Of a DNA stretch of 41,893 nt, positions 16,714 through 25,406 are shown one piece after another. Source of the stretch: Bacteroidales bacterium (lineage in GTDB: Bacteria; Bacteroidota; Bacteroidia; Bacteroidales; Tenuifilaceae); the NCBI GenBank assembly GCA_028680705.1, contig JAQUJY010000017.1:1-41893 (forward strand), read 5' to 3'. The notes under the pieces are model-generated. The model was not told where the DNA came from and searched no databases. It saw nothing but the letters and a program-made list of their open reading frames with translations. A program made the position numbers and the translations under genes. How positions within the stretch are numbered: the stretch's first letter is position 1; every line of letters begins with the position of its first letter.

Positions 16714-17532
16714 ATGCAATACTTAGAAAACACCCTTGGGGCAACCGCTAACAATCAAGACATCGGTTATATAGATGAAGGATTAGTCAATGCTCCAATA
16801 ATTATTTTTATTCATGGTTTTCCACTGAATAAAACAATGTGGAACAAGCAAATTAAAGAATTTAAGGAGAACTATCGTTTAATTGCCTATGATATTCGTG
16901 GGTATGGAAATTCCGAAGCAGATTATGATGACTTCTCAATTGAACTTTTTGTAAATGACCTACTCAACTTAATGGATGCACTAAAGATTGATAAGGCCAT
17001 ACTATGTGGCTTTTCCATGGGCGGGTACATCGCACTAAATGCTATTGAAAACTATCCCGAGCGTTTTATTGCGCTTGTTTTATGTGATACAAATTGCGCA
17101 GACGATAAGCCTGAAGCAAAACAGAAACGGATGGAGAGCATTGAAAGTATCATGGAAAAAGGATTGGAGCAATATGCTGAAGAAAGTCTGAAAAAACTTT
17201 TTGCGCCGCTATCATTATCAAAACAGATAGACGAAATAGCTATTGTAAGAGAAATGATTACAGAAACATCTAAGCAATCAATCTTCAAAACCTTACATGC
17301 TTTAGCGGAACGTGCAGAAACCTGCACCAAACTGCATAAAATAAAAGTTCCAGTACTTATTATGGTGGGAAAAGAGGATAAAATCACCCCTCCTGAAGTT
17401 GCCTTGTCAATACATGAAAAAATAAAAGGTTCCGCCATTCGCATTATTGACCATGCTGGGCATTTAAGCAATATGGAGAACCCTGGCCAATTCAATGAAG
17501 AGTTAAATAGATTTTTGAAAAAAATAACATAA
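16714..17532 (+). CDS. Alpha/beta hydrolase (first gene of the baeRF/HPF operon)
   Basis: 272 residues, soluble, no signal peptide. The alpha/beta-hydrolase marks are present: HGFPL at 34-38 (oxyanion region), nucleophile S101 in GFSMGG, acid D222 in GKEDKITPP and H250 in HAGHLSN. It resembles 3-oxoadipate enol-lactonase-like and related esterases, but the cap region at about 130-200 does not allow a substrate call. It is followed after 11 bp by the baeRF gene, so co-transcription is likely. A second, distantly similar hydrolase closes the same operon, which makes this a symmetric cassette. Confidence 0.88.
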   Translation: MQYLENTLGATANNQDIGYIDEGLVNAPIIIFIHGFPLNKTMWNKQIKEFKENYRLIAYDIRGYGNSEADYDDFSIELFVNDLLNLMDALKIDKAILCGFSMGGYIALNAIENYPERFIALVLCDTNCADDKPEAKQKRMESIESIMEKGLEQYAEESLKKLFAPLSLSKQIDEIAIVREMITETSKQSIFKTLHALAERAETCTKLHKIKVPVLIMVGKEDKITPPEVALSIHEKIKGSAIRIIDHAGHLSNMENPGQFNEELNRFLKKIT

Positions 17533-17543
17533 TATATTATACT

Positions 17544-18698
17544 ATGGAATTACTTACAAAAGAATTGATTCAGGTGCTCCTATCAGCAGAGCAAACTCCT
17601 TGTCTTTCACTTTATATGCCTACGCACCGTACTCACCCCGAAAACCTTCAGGATAAAATCCTTTTTAATACGCTTGTTCGGCAAATGGAAGTGTCGCTGT
17701 TGCAGAAATATTCAGCCGCTGAAGTGAAAAAATATGTTGAGCCTGTAAAAGTCCTTGCTGACAACAATAATATCTGGAATCACACATTAAACGGACTGGC
17801 CATTTTTAGTGCAAAAGGAATATTTAAAGTTGTCGGGTTACATAAATCAGTTGAGGAATTGGCAATAGTGGCCGACAGTTTCCATACCAAACCACTGTGG
17901 GAATACTTACAATCGACTGATAACTACCACGTTTTGGGATTAACCCTTCATGATATTCGCCTTTTTGCAGGAAATCGTCACACGCTTTTCGAAATTAAAC
18001 TCACTACTGATACTCCAAAAACCATAACTAATGCACTGGGTAATAAGCTATCTGACAAACATATAACTATATCATCTTATGGTGGTATTAGGGGAAAAAG
18101 TTCGCCCATGTACCACGGCAGTGGAGGCAGAAAAGAGGAAACTGAAAAAGACGCTGAAAGATATTTTAATGTGGTTGCGGATGCAATTTATGAACACTAC
18201 TCGAAGCCTTTGGGCTGGCCTCTTATACTGGCCGCATTACCTGAACACCATAACCTTTTTCAGCAAGTAAACAACAATCCTTTATTGTTATCAAAGGGCA
18301 TTTATATAAACCCTTCAGCCGTCTCAACAGACAAATTAGCAGCTATGGCCTGGGAAATAATGGAACCCGAATATAACCTAAAACTTGACAATTTGGTTGC
18401 TAGGTTTGAGCAGGCAAGGGCAGATGGTAAAGGCAGCGATGAATACAAGGAAATAGCTGTTGCGGCAGTTGAAGGACGGGTTGATACGCTTCTTGTTGAA
18501 GCCGACCGAATAATTCCAGTACGGATTACAAATTTTGTGACGGGTAATACACAGAAAAAAGATTTAACAAATCCGAAAGTAGATGACCTTCTCGATGATA
18601 TGGGGGAATTGGTAATAAAGATGGGTGGACAGGTATTGGTACTCCCAGCCGACAAAATGCCCTCCGAAACAGGTTTGGCAGCAATATTTCGTTATTAA
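17544..18698 (+). CDS. Bacterial archaeo-eukaryotic release factor homologue (baeRF3-like)
   Basis: 384 residues, three-domain layout. The N-terminal half (about 1-165) has CLSLYMPTHRT at 20-30 and LAIFSAKGIF at 85-94. The middle contains a glycine-rich loop, YHGSGGRKEE at 190-199, followed by the helix TEKDAERYFNVVADAI, at the position where eRF1-type proteins carry their catalytic loop. The C-terminal part ends VLVLPADKMPSETGLAAIFRY, a hallmark of the baeRF families. baeRF proteins are known mainly from comparative genomics as bacterial relatives of eRF1/Pelota/ribosomal L30e-type folds and are proposed to act on stalled ribosomes. The HPF-like gene 15 bp downstream supports a ribosome-directed role. 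Biochemical activity is not shown by the sequence. Confidence 0.75.
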   Translation: MELLTKELIQVLLSAEQTPCLSLYMPTHRTHPENLQDKILFNTLVRQMEVSLLQKYSAAEVKKYVEPVKVLADNNNIWNHTLNGLAIFSAKGIFKVVGLHKSVEELAIVADSFHTKPLWEYLQSTDNYHVLGLTLHDIRLFAGNRHTLFEIKLTTDTPKTITNALGNKLSDKHITISSYGGIRGKSSPMYHGSGGRKEETEKDAERYFNVVADAIYEHYSKPLGWPLILAALPEHHNLFQQVNNNPLLLSKGIYINPSAVSTDKLAAMAWEIMEPEYNLKLDNLVARFEQARADGKGSDEYKEIAVAAVEGRVDTLLVEADRIIPVRITNFVTGNTQKKDLTNPKVDDLLDDMGELVIKMGGQVLVLPADKMPSETGLAAIFRY

Positions 18699-18713
18699 TT
18701 AAATATATAAAAC

Positions 18714-19028
18714 ATGCTAATACTATTTAATACAGATAACAACGTAACTGGAAGCGAAGAGCTCATAGCTTCTTCAACTTCCATAATATCAGAAGAACTA
18801 AGCAGATTCAGTGAGCAGATTACCCGAGTGGTTATTCATCTCTCTGATGTAGATGGTAATAAAGACGGTCCCAACGACAAACGTTGCATGGTTGAAGCCC
18901 GACTTGCAGGTATGAAGCCAATAGCAGTTACCGAGCGTGCAAACACACATGAACAGGCCCTTTCGGGAGCAGTTGACAAACTAAAAGCCTCACTAAAATC
19001 GTTAACCGGTCGTTTAAAAGATTATTAA
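18714..19028 (+). CDS. Short HPF/RaiA-like ribosome-associated protein
   Basis: 104 residues, a beta-alpha-beta-beta-beta-alpha pattern like the ribosome hibernation factor domain (HPF/RaiA/S30EA): VVIHLSDVDGNKD, then KRCMVEARLAGMKPIAVTE, then the final helix HEQALSGAVDKLKASLKSL. It lacks the C-terminal dimerisation domain of long HPF. The family binds the decoding region of the 30S subunit and blocks tRNA and mRNA. The Asp/Gly/Pro insert between strands (DVDGNKDGPNDK) is longer than in E. coli HPF, and few basic residues are present compared with classic HPF, so ribosome binding may differ. It follows baeRF by 15 bp and ends 1 bp before the next gene. Confidence 0.8.
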   Translation: MLILFNTDNNVTGSEELIASSTSIISEELSRFSEQITRVVIHLSDVDGNKDGPNDKRCMVEARLAGMKPIAVTERANTHEQALSGAVDKLKASLKSLTGRLKDY

Positions 19029-19029
19029 C

Positions 19030-19869
19030 ATGGGAAAAATAAGTACAAGTATCACCCGGGCAGAATATGTTGAGGTACAGCCCAATGTCCGTCTTCATGT
19101 TACTGATTGTGGTGAAGGTAAACCAATTGTTTTGATACACGGTTGGCCTTTAAGTGACGAAATGTATGAATACCAATACAATGCTTTGATAAAAAACAAC
19201 TTCAGGGCAATAGGTATTACCTTACGGGGTTTCGGCAAATCGGATAAACCTTACGGAAAATATGATTATGATATTCACGCATCGGATATTAAAACTGTTT
19301 TAAGCAAACTTGATATAAAAGATGCTGTTTTAGTTGGCTTTTCAATGGGTGGCTCTATTGCAATTCGTTATGTATCAAAGTATAGTGGAGCCCATGTTTC
19401 TAAACTGGCATTGTGCGGTGCAGCTGCCCCGATATGGACACAGCGCAAGGACTTCAAATATAACCTCCCCAAAAGTGCAGTTGACGAATTAATTGAATTG
19501 AATTATAAGGACAGGCCAAAATTATTAGCCAATTTTGGTAAGATATTCTCTGCAACCGAAACCTCATTAAATGAGGGAATACAGAGTTGGTTGAATGGAA
19601 TTAATCTCAGTGCATCTTCTTATGCTACAGCTCAATGTTTAATTGCTTTACGTGATACTGACCTAAGGCGCGACTTGGAGAAAATTACAATTCCTACTGT
19701 GATAATACATGGCAAAAAAGATAAAATATGCTCTTTCGACCTAGCTGAGCAGATGAAGTTGGGCATCAAAAATTCTCATATAGTTACTTTTGAAAAAAGT
19801 GGCCACAGTATGTTTCTAGAGGAGACGGAAAAGTTTAATTCAGAGTTGATAAAATTTGCTAAAAAATGA
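19030..19869 (+). CDS. Alpha/beta hydrolase, arylesterase/non-haem haloperoxidase-like
   Basis: 279 residues, soluble. Motifs: IHGWPLSDEMYEYQ at 36-49, LRGFGKSDKP at 65-74, nucleophile S105 in GFSMGG, acid D231 in HGKKDKICSFD, and H259 in SGHSMFLEE. This wording is typical of cofactor-free haloperoxidases/arylesterases. The gene begins one base after the stop of the HPF-like gene, so it is translationally linked to the operon. It is only distantly similar to the hydrolase that opens the operon. The substrate is unknown; hydrolysis of a peptidyl or acyl ester on stalled translation products is speculation. Confidence 0.86.
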   Translation: MGKISTSITRAEYVEVQPNVRLHVTDCGEGKPIVLIHGWPLSDEMYEYQYNALIKNNFRAIGITLRGFGKSDKPYGKYDYDIHASDIKTVLSKLDIKDAVLVGFSMGGSIAIRYVSKYSGAHVSKLALCGAAAPIWTQRKDFKYNLPKSAVDELIELNYKDRPKLLANFGKIFSATETSLNEGIQSWLNGINLSASSYATAQCLIALRDTDLRRDLEKITIPTVIIHGKKDKICSFDLAEQMKLGIKNSHIVTFEKSGHSMFLEETEKFNSELIKFAKK

Positions 19870-19880
19870 ATAAAGCAGTC

Positions 19881-19909
19881 TTCACTAAAAAGGTTTAATC
19901 CTTAGTGAA
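19881..19909 (+). terminator. Hairpin after the baeRF/HPF operon (weak terminator candidate)
   Basis: TTCACTAA (19881-19888) and TTAGTGAA (19902-19909) form a perfect 8-bp AT-rich stem 11 bp after the last stop codon. There is no T-tract behind it, so termination is uncertain. Confidence 0.3.
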
Positions 19910-20006
19910 AACCAAGCAATGCTATACTCGTTAGTAACCACAAATAAACAGTCTTAAATATGCTCTATAAGCTGTCGGTAGAACTAAGTTTCTGCAGATA
20001 ATCCTT

Positions 20007-20014
20007 TATATTTG
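20007..20014 (+). promoter_or_regulatory. Candidate -7 element for the nitroreductase-fold lipoprotein gene
   Basis: TATATTTG matches TAnnTTTG and would start transcription near 20020, about 45 nt before the ATG. No TTG at the expected distance. Confidence 0.4.
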
Positions 20015-20064
20015 TAAAATTACAAAGAAAATTGGAATGCTAACATCAAAAAAACATTAACCTT

Positions 20065-20706
20065 ATGAAACGTTTATTACCACAAGTTCTCCTTTTTACC
20101 TTTATGTTTCATGTTACTGGATGCAGTCAGGAAACAGTTATTAAACTTCCACAGCCTCAAACAAATGGAGGAATGCCGCTTATGGAAGCCCTACAAAAGA
20201 GAAGTACATCGAGGGAATTCTCACCAAAGGAACTTGACCTACAAACTCTATCAAATTTACTTTGGGCTGCAAATGGCATAAATCGTCCAGCAGATGGACT
20301 CAAAACGGCCCCCAGCGCAGTAAATTGGCAAGAAATTGATGTCTATATCAGCCTACCAAAAGGAGTTTACGTTTACAATGCCCTCGAAAATCAGCTTGAA
20401 CTATATATGAAAGGCGATATCCGTGAGGCAACCGGCCTTCAGCCCTTTGTAAAGGAAGCGCCTGTTAACCTAATATATGTTGCTGATTTCTCGCGCATGG
20501 GCGATAGGGACGAAACTACAAAACACTGGTACTCTGCTGCCGATGCTGCCTTTATTGCTCAAAATGTTTACCTTTTCTGCACTTCAGAAAACTTGGCTGC
20601 CGTTGTAAGAGGAGCGGTTGACAAGGATGAACTTAAAAAAAATATGAAACTCCCTGAGCACAAACATGTGGTGCTATGCCATTCGGTAGGATACCATCCT
20701 GAATAA
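20065..20706 (+). CDS. Nitroreductase-fold (SagB/ThcOx-type) lipoprotein
   Basis: 213 residues. The N-terminus is a lipoprotein signal with a lipobox ending VTGC (C20). The remainder is the compact nitroreductase/SagB fold: MEALQKRSTSREFSPKELDL near 44-63 (with the FMN phosphate-binding RxS-R), LLWAANGINRP at 65-75, TAPSAVNWQEIDVYI, and YSAADAAFIAQNVYLFC at 155-171. These proteins bind FMN and reduce nitro compounds or oxidise heterocycles; a SagB-like single domain exported as a lipoprotein is common in Bacteroidota but of unknown substrate. A strong terminator follows, so it is a single-gene unit. Confidence 0.85.
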   Translation: MKRLLPQVLLFTFMFHVTGCSQETVIKLPQPQTNGGMPLMEALQKRSTSREFSPKELDLQTLSNLLWAANGINRPADGLKTAPSAVNWQEIDVYISLPKGVYVYNALENQLELYMKGDIREATGLQPFVKEAPVNLIYVADFSRMGDRDETTKHWYSAADAAFIAQNVYLFCTSENLAAVVRGAVDKDELKKNMKLPEHKHVVLCHSVGYHPE

Positions 20707-20729
20707 ACACACTGTTTGTTAAACAAGAT

Positions 20730-20768
20730 AACTCCGCTTGCAAATATAGACTCGCGGAGTTTTTTTTG
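20730..20768 (+). terminator. Rho-independent terminator after the nitroreductase-fold gene
   Basis: AACTCCGC (20730-20737) pairs with GCGGAGTT (20754-20761), 8 bp, with a 16-nt loop and a run of T from 20760 to 20767. Confidence 0.88.
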
Positions 20769-20815
20769 TAAACAATTTCAAGAATTTGATGTTTTTGTAA
20801 TAAAAGGCACTTGAT

Positions 20816-23035
20816 TTGAAAACAGAAAAACATATCTATCCAGTAACAGGAATGTCGTGCGCAGGATGCTCTGCCAGTGTAGAAAGTATGCTAAAAAGCC
20901 AAGAGGGCGTAGCAGATGTAGGGGTTAACTTAGCTAACCAAACCACTTGGGTTGTATTTGATCCGCAGCAAATTAAACCGCAGCAACTCCAACAGGTAAT
21001 CCGATCGATTGGATACGACTTGCTTATTGACAACGAGGGCAAGTCAGAGGAAACCGATAAAATCCGCAATCGCGAATCAGCAATAATGCTCAATCGAATG
21101 ATTTGGGCCGCCATACTTACCATTCCCGTATTTGTTATGGGAATGTTCTTTATGAAGTGGCAATACACACCAATCCTTTCATTAATCCTCTCAACCCCCA
21201 TTATCTTTTGGTTTGGCCGTGGTTTTTTTATTAACGCATACAAGCAGCTTACCCATTTTAAGGCCAACATGGATACTCTGGTTGCGCTCAGTACTGGTAT
21301 TGCTTATTTCTTTAGCCTTTTTAATACATTTTACCCTGAGTTTTGGCGTAGCCGAGGACTGGAACCGCATGTGTACTTCGAATCGGCTTCAGTAATCATA
21401 ACCTTCATCCTGCTTGGTAAATGGCTTGAGGAAAGGGCAAAAGGAAAAACATCCTCTTCAATTCGCAAATTAATGGGCTTGCAACCCAACACCGTAATCG
21501 TTGTTGATGGCGATAAGCTATCGGAGGTAAAAATCTCGGAGCTTATCACAGGGCAAATTGTGCTAGTAAAACCCGGAGGCAGAATTCCAGTTGATGGTGA
21601 GGTTGTTGATGGCTCATCGTTTGTTGACGAGAGCACCATTACTGGCGAACCGTTGCCCGCCGAAAAGATATTAGGGAGTAAGGTATACGCCGGAACCTCT
21701 AACCAAAAAGGCTCAATGAAAGTGAAAGCCCAACAGGTAGGCTCCGAAACACTACTCAGCAGGATAGTGCAAATGGTAGAGGAAGCACAAGGTTCCAAAG
21801 CTCCGGTACAGAAGTTGGCCGATAAGGTTGCCGGCATATTTGTTCCTGTTGTTATGGGAATTGCCGTTCTGAGCTTTGCTGTGTGGTTCATTTTAGGTGG
21901 AGAGCAAGGTGCTGTGCATGGTATTTTAGCCCTAGTTACCGTACTTGCTGTTGCTTGCCCATGTGCGCTTGGCCTTGCTACACCAACGGCCATAATGGTT
22001 GGCGTTGGGAAAGGTGCCGAAAATAATATCCTAATTAAGGATGCTCAAAGCCTAGAGATTGCCCATAGACTAAACACCGTGGTACTCGACAAAACCGGAA
22101 CGATTACCGAGGGTAAGCCATCGGTTACAGATGAGTACTGGAATCCGGAGACTGAGAACAGGGATGAATACAAAAACATACTTCTTGCAATTGAGAACCA
22201 GTCGGAACACCCATTAGCCCAAGCAATAACAACGCATCTTTCCAACGCAAAATCTAAATTGGTTAACATTGCAAACTTCGAGGCAATTGCGGGACGTGGT
22301 GTAAAGGCATCAATCAACGGTAAGGATTATTATGTGGGCAATGAGGAGCTCATCACTCAGGAAAATATATCAATAACCAATGATGCAAAAGCGCAAATTG
22401 ACAGCTGGAAAACCGAAGGCAAAACGTGCATTCTACTTGCCGACAGTAATCAATTGATTTCTGCATTTGCCATTACAGATAAAATAAAGGAAACCTCCAA
22501 AAGGGCAATCCAATCGCTTTTGGACATGGGCATTGAGCCCATTATGCTAACTGGCGATAACGAGGGCTCGGCTCGTATTGTTGCAAATAAGGTTGGGATT
22601 AAGAACTACTCAGCCTCAATGCTCCCCGCCGATAAGGCAAAGCGTATTGAGCAACTCCAAAAAAACGGACTTGTAGTAGGTATGGTTGGCGATGGAATAA
22701 ACGATTCACACGCCTTAGCACAGGCCGACATAAGCATTGCCATGGGCAAAGGCTCCGATATTGCCATGGATGTTGCAAAAATAACCCTTATGTCCTCTGA
22801 TTTAAACCAGATACCCTCGGCCATAAAACTCTCAAATCTTACCATGCGAACGGTTAAACAAAACCTTTTTTGGGCATTTATCTACAATATTATTGGCATA
22901 CCCTTAGCTACTGGCATACTTTACCCAATTATTGGTTTTCAGTTCAACCCTATGTTTGCTGGCATGGCCATGGCCTTAAGTTCTGTATCTGTTGTTACCA
23001 ATAGCCTACGACTAAGAAGAATTACCATTCAATAA
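20816..23035 (+). CDS. copA: Copper-translocating P1B-type ATPase
   Basis: 739 residues beginning with a TTG codon: the frame is open only from the stop at 20801-20803, and the first ATG would remove the first strand of the metal-binding domain. One N-terminal HMA domain has GMSCAGC (C15, C18). P-type motifs: TGE at 276-278, CPC at 381-383, phosphorylated D425 in DKTGT, HP at 465-466, GDGIND at 625-630. Y690/N691 and M719-xx-S722-S723 match the Cu(I) site of CopA. It exports Cu(I) to the periplasm using ATP. Its 3' end has a decayed duplicate at about 29326-29434. No metal regulator gene is adjacent. Confidence 0.95.
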   Translation: MKTEKHIYPVTGMSCAGCSASVESMLKSQEGVADVGVNLANQTTWVVFDPQQIKPQQLQQVIRSIGYDLLIDNEGKSEETDKIRNRESAIMLNRMIWAAILTIPVFVMGMFFMKWQYTPILSLILSTPIIFWFGRGFFINAYKQLTHFKANMDTLVALSTGIAYFFSLFNTFYPEFWRSRGLEPHVYFESASVIITFILLGKWLEERAKGKTSSSIRKLMGLQPNTVIVVDGDKLSEVKISELITGQIVLVKPGGRIPVDGEVVDGSSFVDESTITGEPLPAEKILGSKVYAGTSNQKGSMKVKAQQVGSETLLSRIVQMVEEAQGSKAPVQKLADKVAGIFVPVVMGIAVLSFAVWFILGGEQGAVHGILALVTVLAVACPCALGLATPTAIMVGVGKGAENNILIKDAQSLEIAHRLNTVVLDKTGTITEGKPSVTDEYWNPETENRDEYKNILLAIENQSEHPLAQAITTHLSNAKSKLVNIANFEAIAGRGVKASINGKDYYVGNEELITQENISITNDAKAQIDSWKTEGKTCILLADSNQLISAFAITDKIKETSKRAIQSLLDMGIEPIMLTGDNEGSARIVANKVGIKNYSASMLPADKAKRIEQLQKNGLVVGMVGDGINDSHALAQADISIAMGKGSDIAMDVAKITLMSSDLNQIPSAIKLSNLTMRTVKQNLFWAFIYNIIGIPLATGILYPIIGFQFNPMFAGMAMALSSVSVVTNSLRLRRITIQ

Positions 23036-23545
23036 CTTAAATTAATTAAAAGAAAGCCTAATTTGATGAACTCAGCTCACAGCTGTAGCATTGATTTTTG
23101 CTGCCCTTGAAAAAGAGATATATTTTACTGACTCCTTTCTTTACATCCTTCCCTGTTTTCTCATAAGGCCCGATTCTAGTTCTTCAAGTTCTGAACATAC
23201 GTTGTTTTTATAAACTCAGATATTAAGGTGTTTGCTATAGTTTTTAGTTTTCAATTGCCATATCTATTTTTTTGTTTTTTTCAAGAAACTATATCCCTAT
23301 AAAACAAAAAGTTAAAGATAAAAAAGCTTAAATTTGAAGATACTAGCGCAATGTTTTTCCCATCGCATGTCAGGGAAAAATAAAACATGTGGAATAATCT
23401 GACATCGTTACCTCAGAAAATTCTGCAATGATGAACAGTGATTATCATACAGGGGATTGGGATTGTAAATTATTACAGAAGCCACGGTGATTAAACACAA
23501 CTTTTTGGATAAAAATATTGTTTATACAGCACCTAACAGCCACAC
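23036..23545 (+). other. 510-bp non-coding interval with putative tamA leader
   Basis: No gene is seen. A TAAATTTG -7 element (23329-23336) would give a leader of about 200 nt for the tamA-like gene. In this leader TTTTTCCC (23354-23361) pairs with GGGAAAAA (23373-23380), while ATGTCAG (23367-23373) can pair with CTGACAT (23399-23405); the two hairpins share base 23373 and exclude each other. The first 35 bp after the copA stop resemble the DNA downstream of the copA remnant near 29435-29490. No T-tailed terminator for copA was found. Confidence 0.45.
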
Positions 23546-25381
23546 ATGTTAAAATACTTAATACGCTTTATTTTTATATCCGCACTCTTTTGCGTTCAAC
23601 CTGTATTGCTTCTTGCTCAGAACAATTATGAAATACGTAAAATAAGTTTTAAAGGTAATAAAACGCTCAATAAAGATTTTCTTTTGGAGCGTATGGCCAT
23701 GAAAAAAGTTTCATGGTTTCAAAAAACAATTCTCAGAAAAGAACCCCATCTATATAGCAATGAACTGATAAATCTTGATCTAGAAAGATTAAAGCGCGTT
23801 TATCAGTCAGAGGGATTTCTCGATGTCAGCGTTAACCTTCAGCCATTAAAAATTAACAAAAAGAAAAAAACCATAAAGCTTACCATTGATATAGAAGAAG
23901 GCAAACCAGTGGTTGTTGACAGTATTAGCTTTGAATTGACCAGCGAGGCCAATAATGTTAAAATGGATTCCCTCACTAAAAGGGTTTTGCGCAAAATCAA
24001 TTTAGGCCAAGGCAACCGCTTTAGAGACGACGCCCTGATGGACGACATTATGATCATAGAAAATGCCTTCAAAAACATGGGTTATGCCTATGCCTCCTCA
24101 TCTTACGATCTATACCTCCGCCCTACTCAGCGCCTTACTGGCATTCATTATCTAATCAGTCCAGGGCAATTATCATACATTGGTCCCACTAGTATTGAAG
24201 GGAATAAGCATGTAACAGAAAAATTTATTCGCAAACAACTAAAATATAAAGAAGGAGATCTTTACAATCGTTCTTTGTTAGAAAAGACCCGTAAAAACCT
24301 CTACTTCTTACAGATGTTTCGTGTGGTTTCGGTATTGCCACAAATGGGCAAAGACTCTTTGCGCAACCCAATACCTGTAAAACTTTACGTTGAAGAAGCA
24401 CCCCGCCTAAACGCACGGGTAGGCTTAGGTTACGGAACAGAAGACAAGTTTCGCACCTTTTTAGACCTCACCTATCTTGGGTTCTTAGGTAATGCACGGC
24501 GCCTTAACCTTCAGGTAAAACACTCCGAAATATTACCCTATTCGGTTAGCCTACGCTGGATTCAACCCCGTTTTTTTAGCGCTCGCAGCACAATTGAACT
24601 TAACCCCTACCTAAACCGTACCAAAGAACCCGGATACGACACCAGAACTTATGGTTTGAAAGTACCCCTTGGTTACGAATTTATCCCACGATGGAATGGC
24701 TTATTCACCTATTACTTTGAAAATGTGGAACAAACCATAGAACCAAACGACCCAGATTTCAAAGAACAAACCTCCGATAAATTCCCATACAACAAATCAG
24801 GAGTTATCCTAGGTACGAGTTTCGATAACTCAAGACCTCAATTTTCTCCAACCAAAGGAAGCAATGTATCATTGGCCTTTAAGGTGAACGGGTATATTTT
24901 TGGTGGCGATTTCAACTATACACGCTTATGGGCGAGCTACCGCACCTATCATCAAATGGGCAACTTCACGCTTGCCTTTAAGCTGATGGCAGGTGGGATT
25001 ATCTCGTCTAATTCCAGCAAATTCATTCCTGTGGAAGATCGATTTTACTCTGGTGGAAGTTCCTCGGTACGAGGATGGAACCGCGCACAGCTGGGCCCAA
25101 AACGCGAAAGCGGAAGTCCCAGAGGCGGAAGCAGTATACTTGAAACTAGTTTAGAAGTTCGGTTTCCCTTGTTCTGGCGCCTGAGTGCTGTGGCTTTTGT
25201 TGATATTGGAAATACTTGGCTACAAGAATACTCCTATCGTTTAAATGAACTTGCTTATGCCGTGGGACCGGGACTTCGTATTAAAACACCCATTGGGCCG
25301 ATACGTTTTGATGTTGGATTTCCCGTATGGAATGAGAAAAAAAGACCGCAATTTTTTATTAGTGTAGGTCAAGCTTTTTGA
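23546..25381 (+). CDS. tamA: TamA-like Omp85 family outer-membrane protein
   Basis: 611 residues. Signal peptide about 1-25 (LLLAQ). POTRA repeats follow (about 27-290; YEIRKISFKGNKTLNKDFL and YIGPTSIEGNKHVTEKFI are typical repeat starts), then a 16-strand Omp85 barrel to the end. The signature VRGW of loop L6 is at 508-511, and the last residue is Phe, as expected for a BAM-inserted barrel. TamA works with TamB to insert or transport envelope components. The tamB gene follows after 25 bp. The symbol is given by context; the protein is more distant from E. coli TamA than from general Bacteroidota BamA/TamA-like proteins, so a specialised Omp85 is the alternative. Confidence 0.85.
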   Translation: MLKYLIRFIFISALFCVQPVLLLAQNNYEIRKISFKGNKTLNKDFLLERMAMKKVSWFQKTILRKEPHLYSNELINLDLERLKRVYQSEGFLDVSVNLQPLKINKKKKTIKLTIDIEEGKPVVVDSISFELTSEANNVKMDSLTKRVLRKINLGQGNRFRDDALMDDIMIIENAFKNMGYAYASSSYDLYLRPTQRLTGIHYLISPGQLSYIGPTSIEGNKHVTEKFIRKQLKYKEGDLYNRSLLEKTRKNLYFLQMFRVVSVLPQMGKDSLRNPIPVKLYVEEAPRLNARVGLGYGTEDKFRTFLDLTYLGFLGNARRLNLQVKHSEILPYSVSLRWIQPRFFSARSTIELNPYLNRTKEPGYDTRTYGLKVPLGYEFIPRWNGLFTYYFENVEQTIEPNDPDFKEQTSDKFPYNKSGVILGTSFDNSRPQFSPTKGSNVSLAFKVNGYIFGGDFNYTRLWASYRTYHQMGNFTLAFKLMAGGIISSNSSKFIPVEDRFYSGGSSSVRGWNRAQLGPKRESGSPRGGSSILETSLEVRFPLFWRLSAVAFVDIGNTWLQEYSYRLNELAYAVGPGLRIKTPIGPIRFDVGFPVWNEKKRPQFFISVGQAF

Positions 25382-25406
25382 ATTAATTATAATGAGAAAA
25401 ACTTAA

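Noticed and set aside
18624..18632. GGQ tripeptide (residues 361-363) in the baeRF protein, as in release-factor catalytic loops
   Set aside because: It lies in a C-terminal beta strand next to VLVLPADKMP, not in the central domain loop; other family members, as I recall them, vary at the last residue, so it is probably coincidence.
23354..23380. TTTTTCCC/GGGAAAAA hairpin as a copA terminator
   Set aside because: It lacks a T-run after the stem, lies over 300 bp from copA, and is preceded by a -7 match for tamA.
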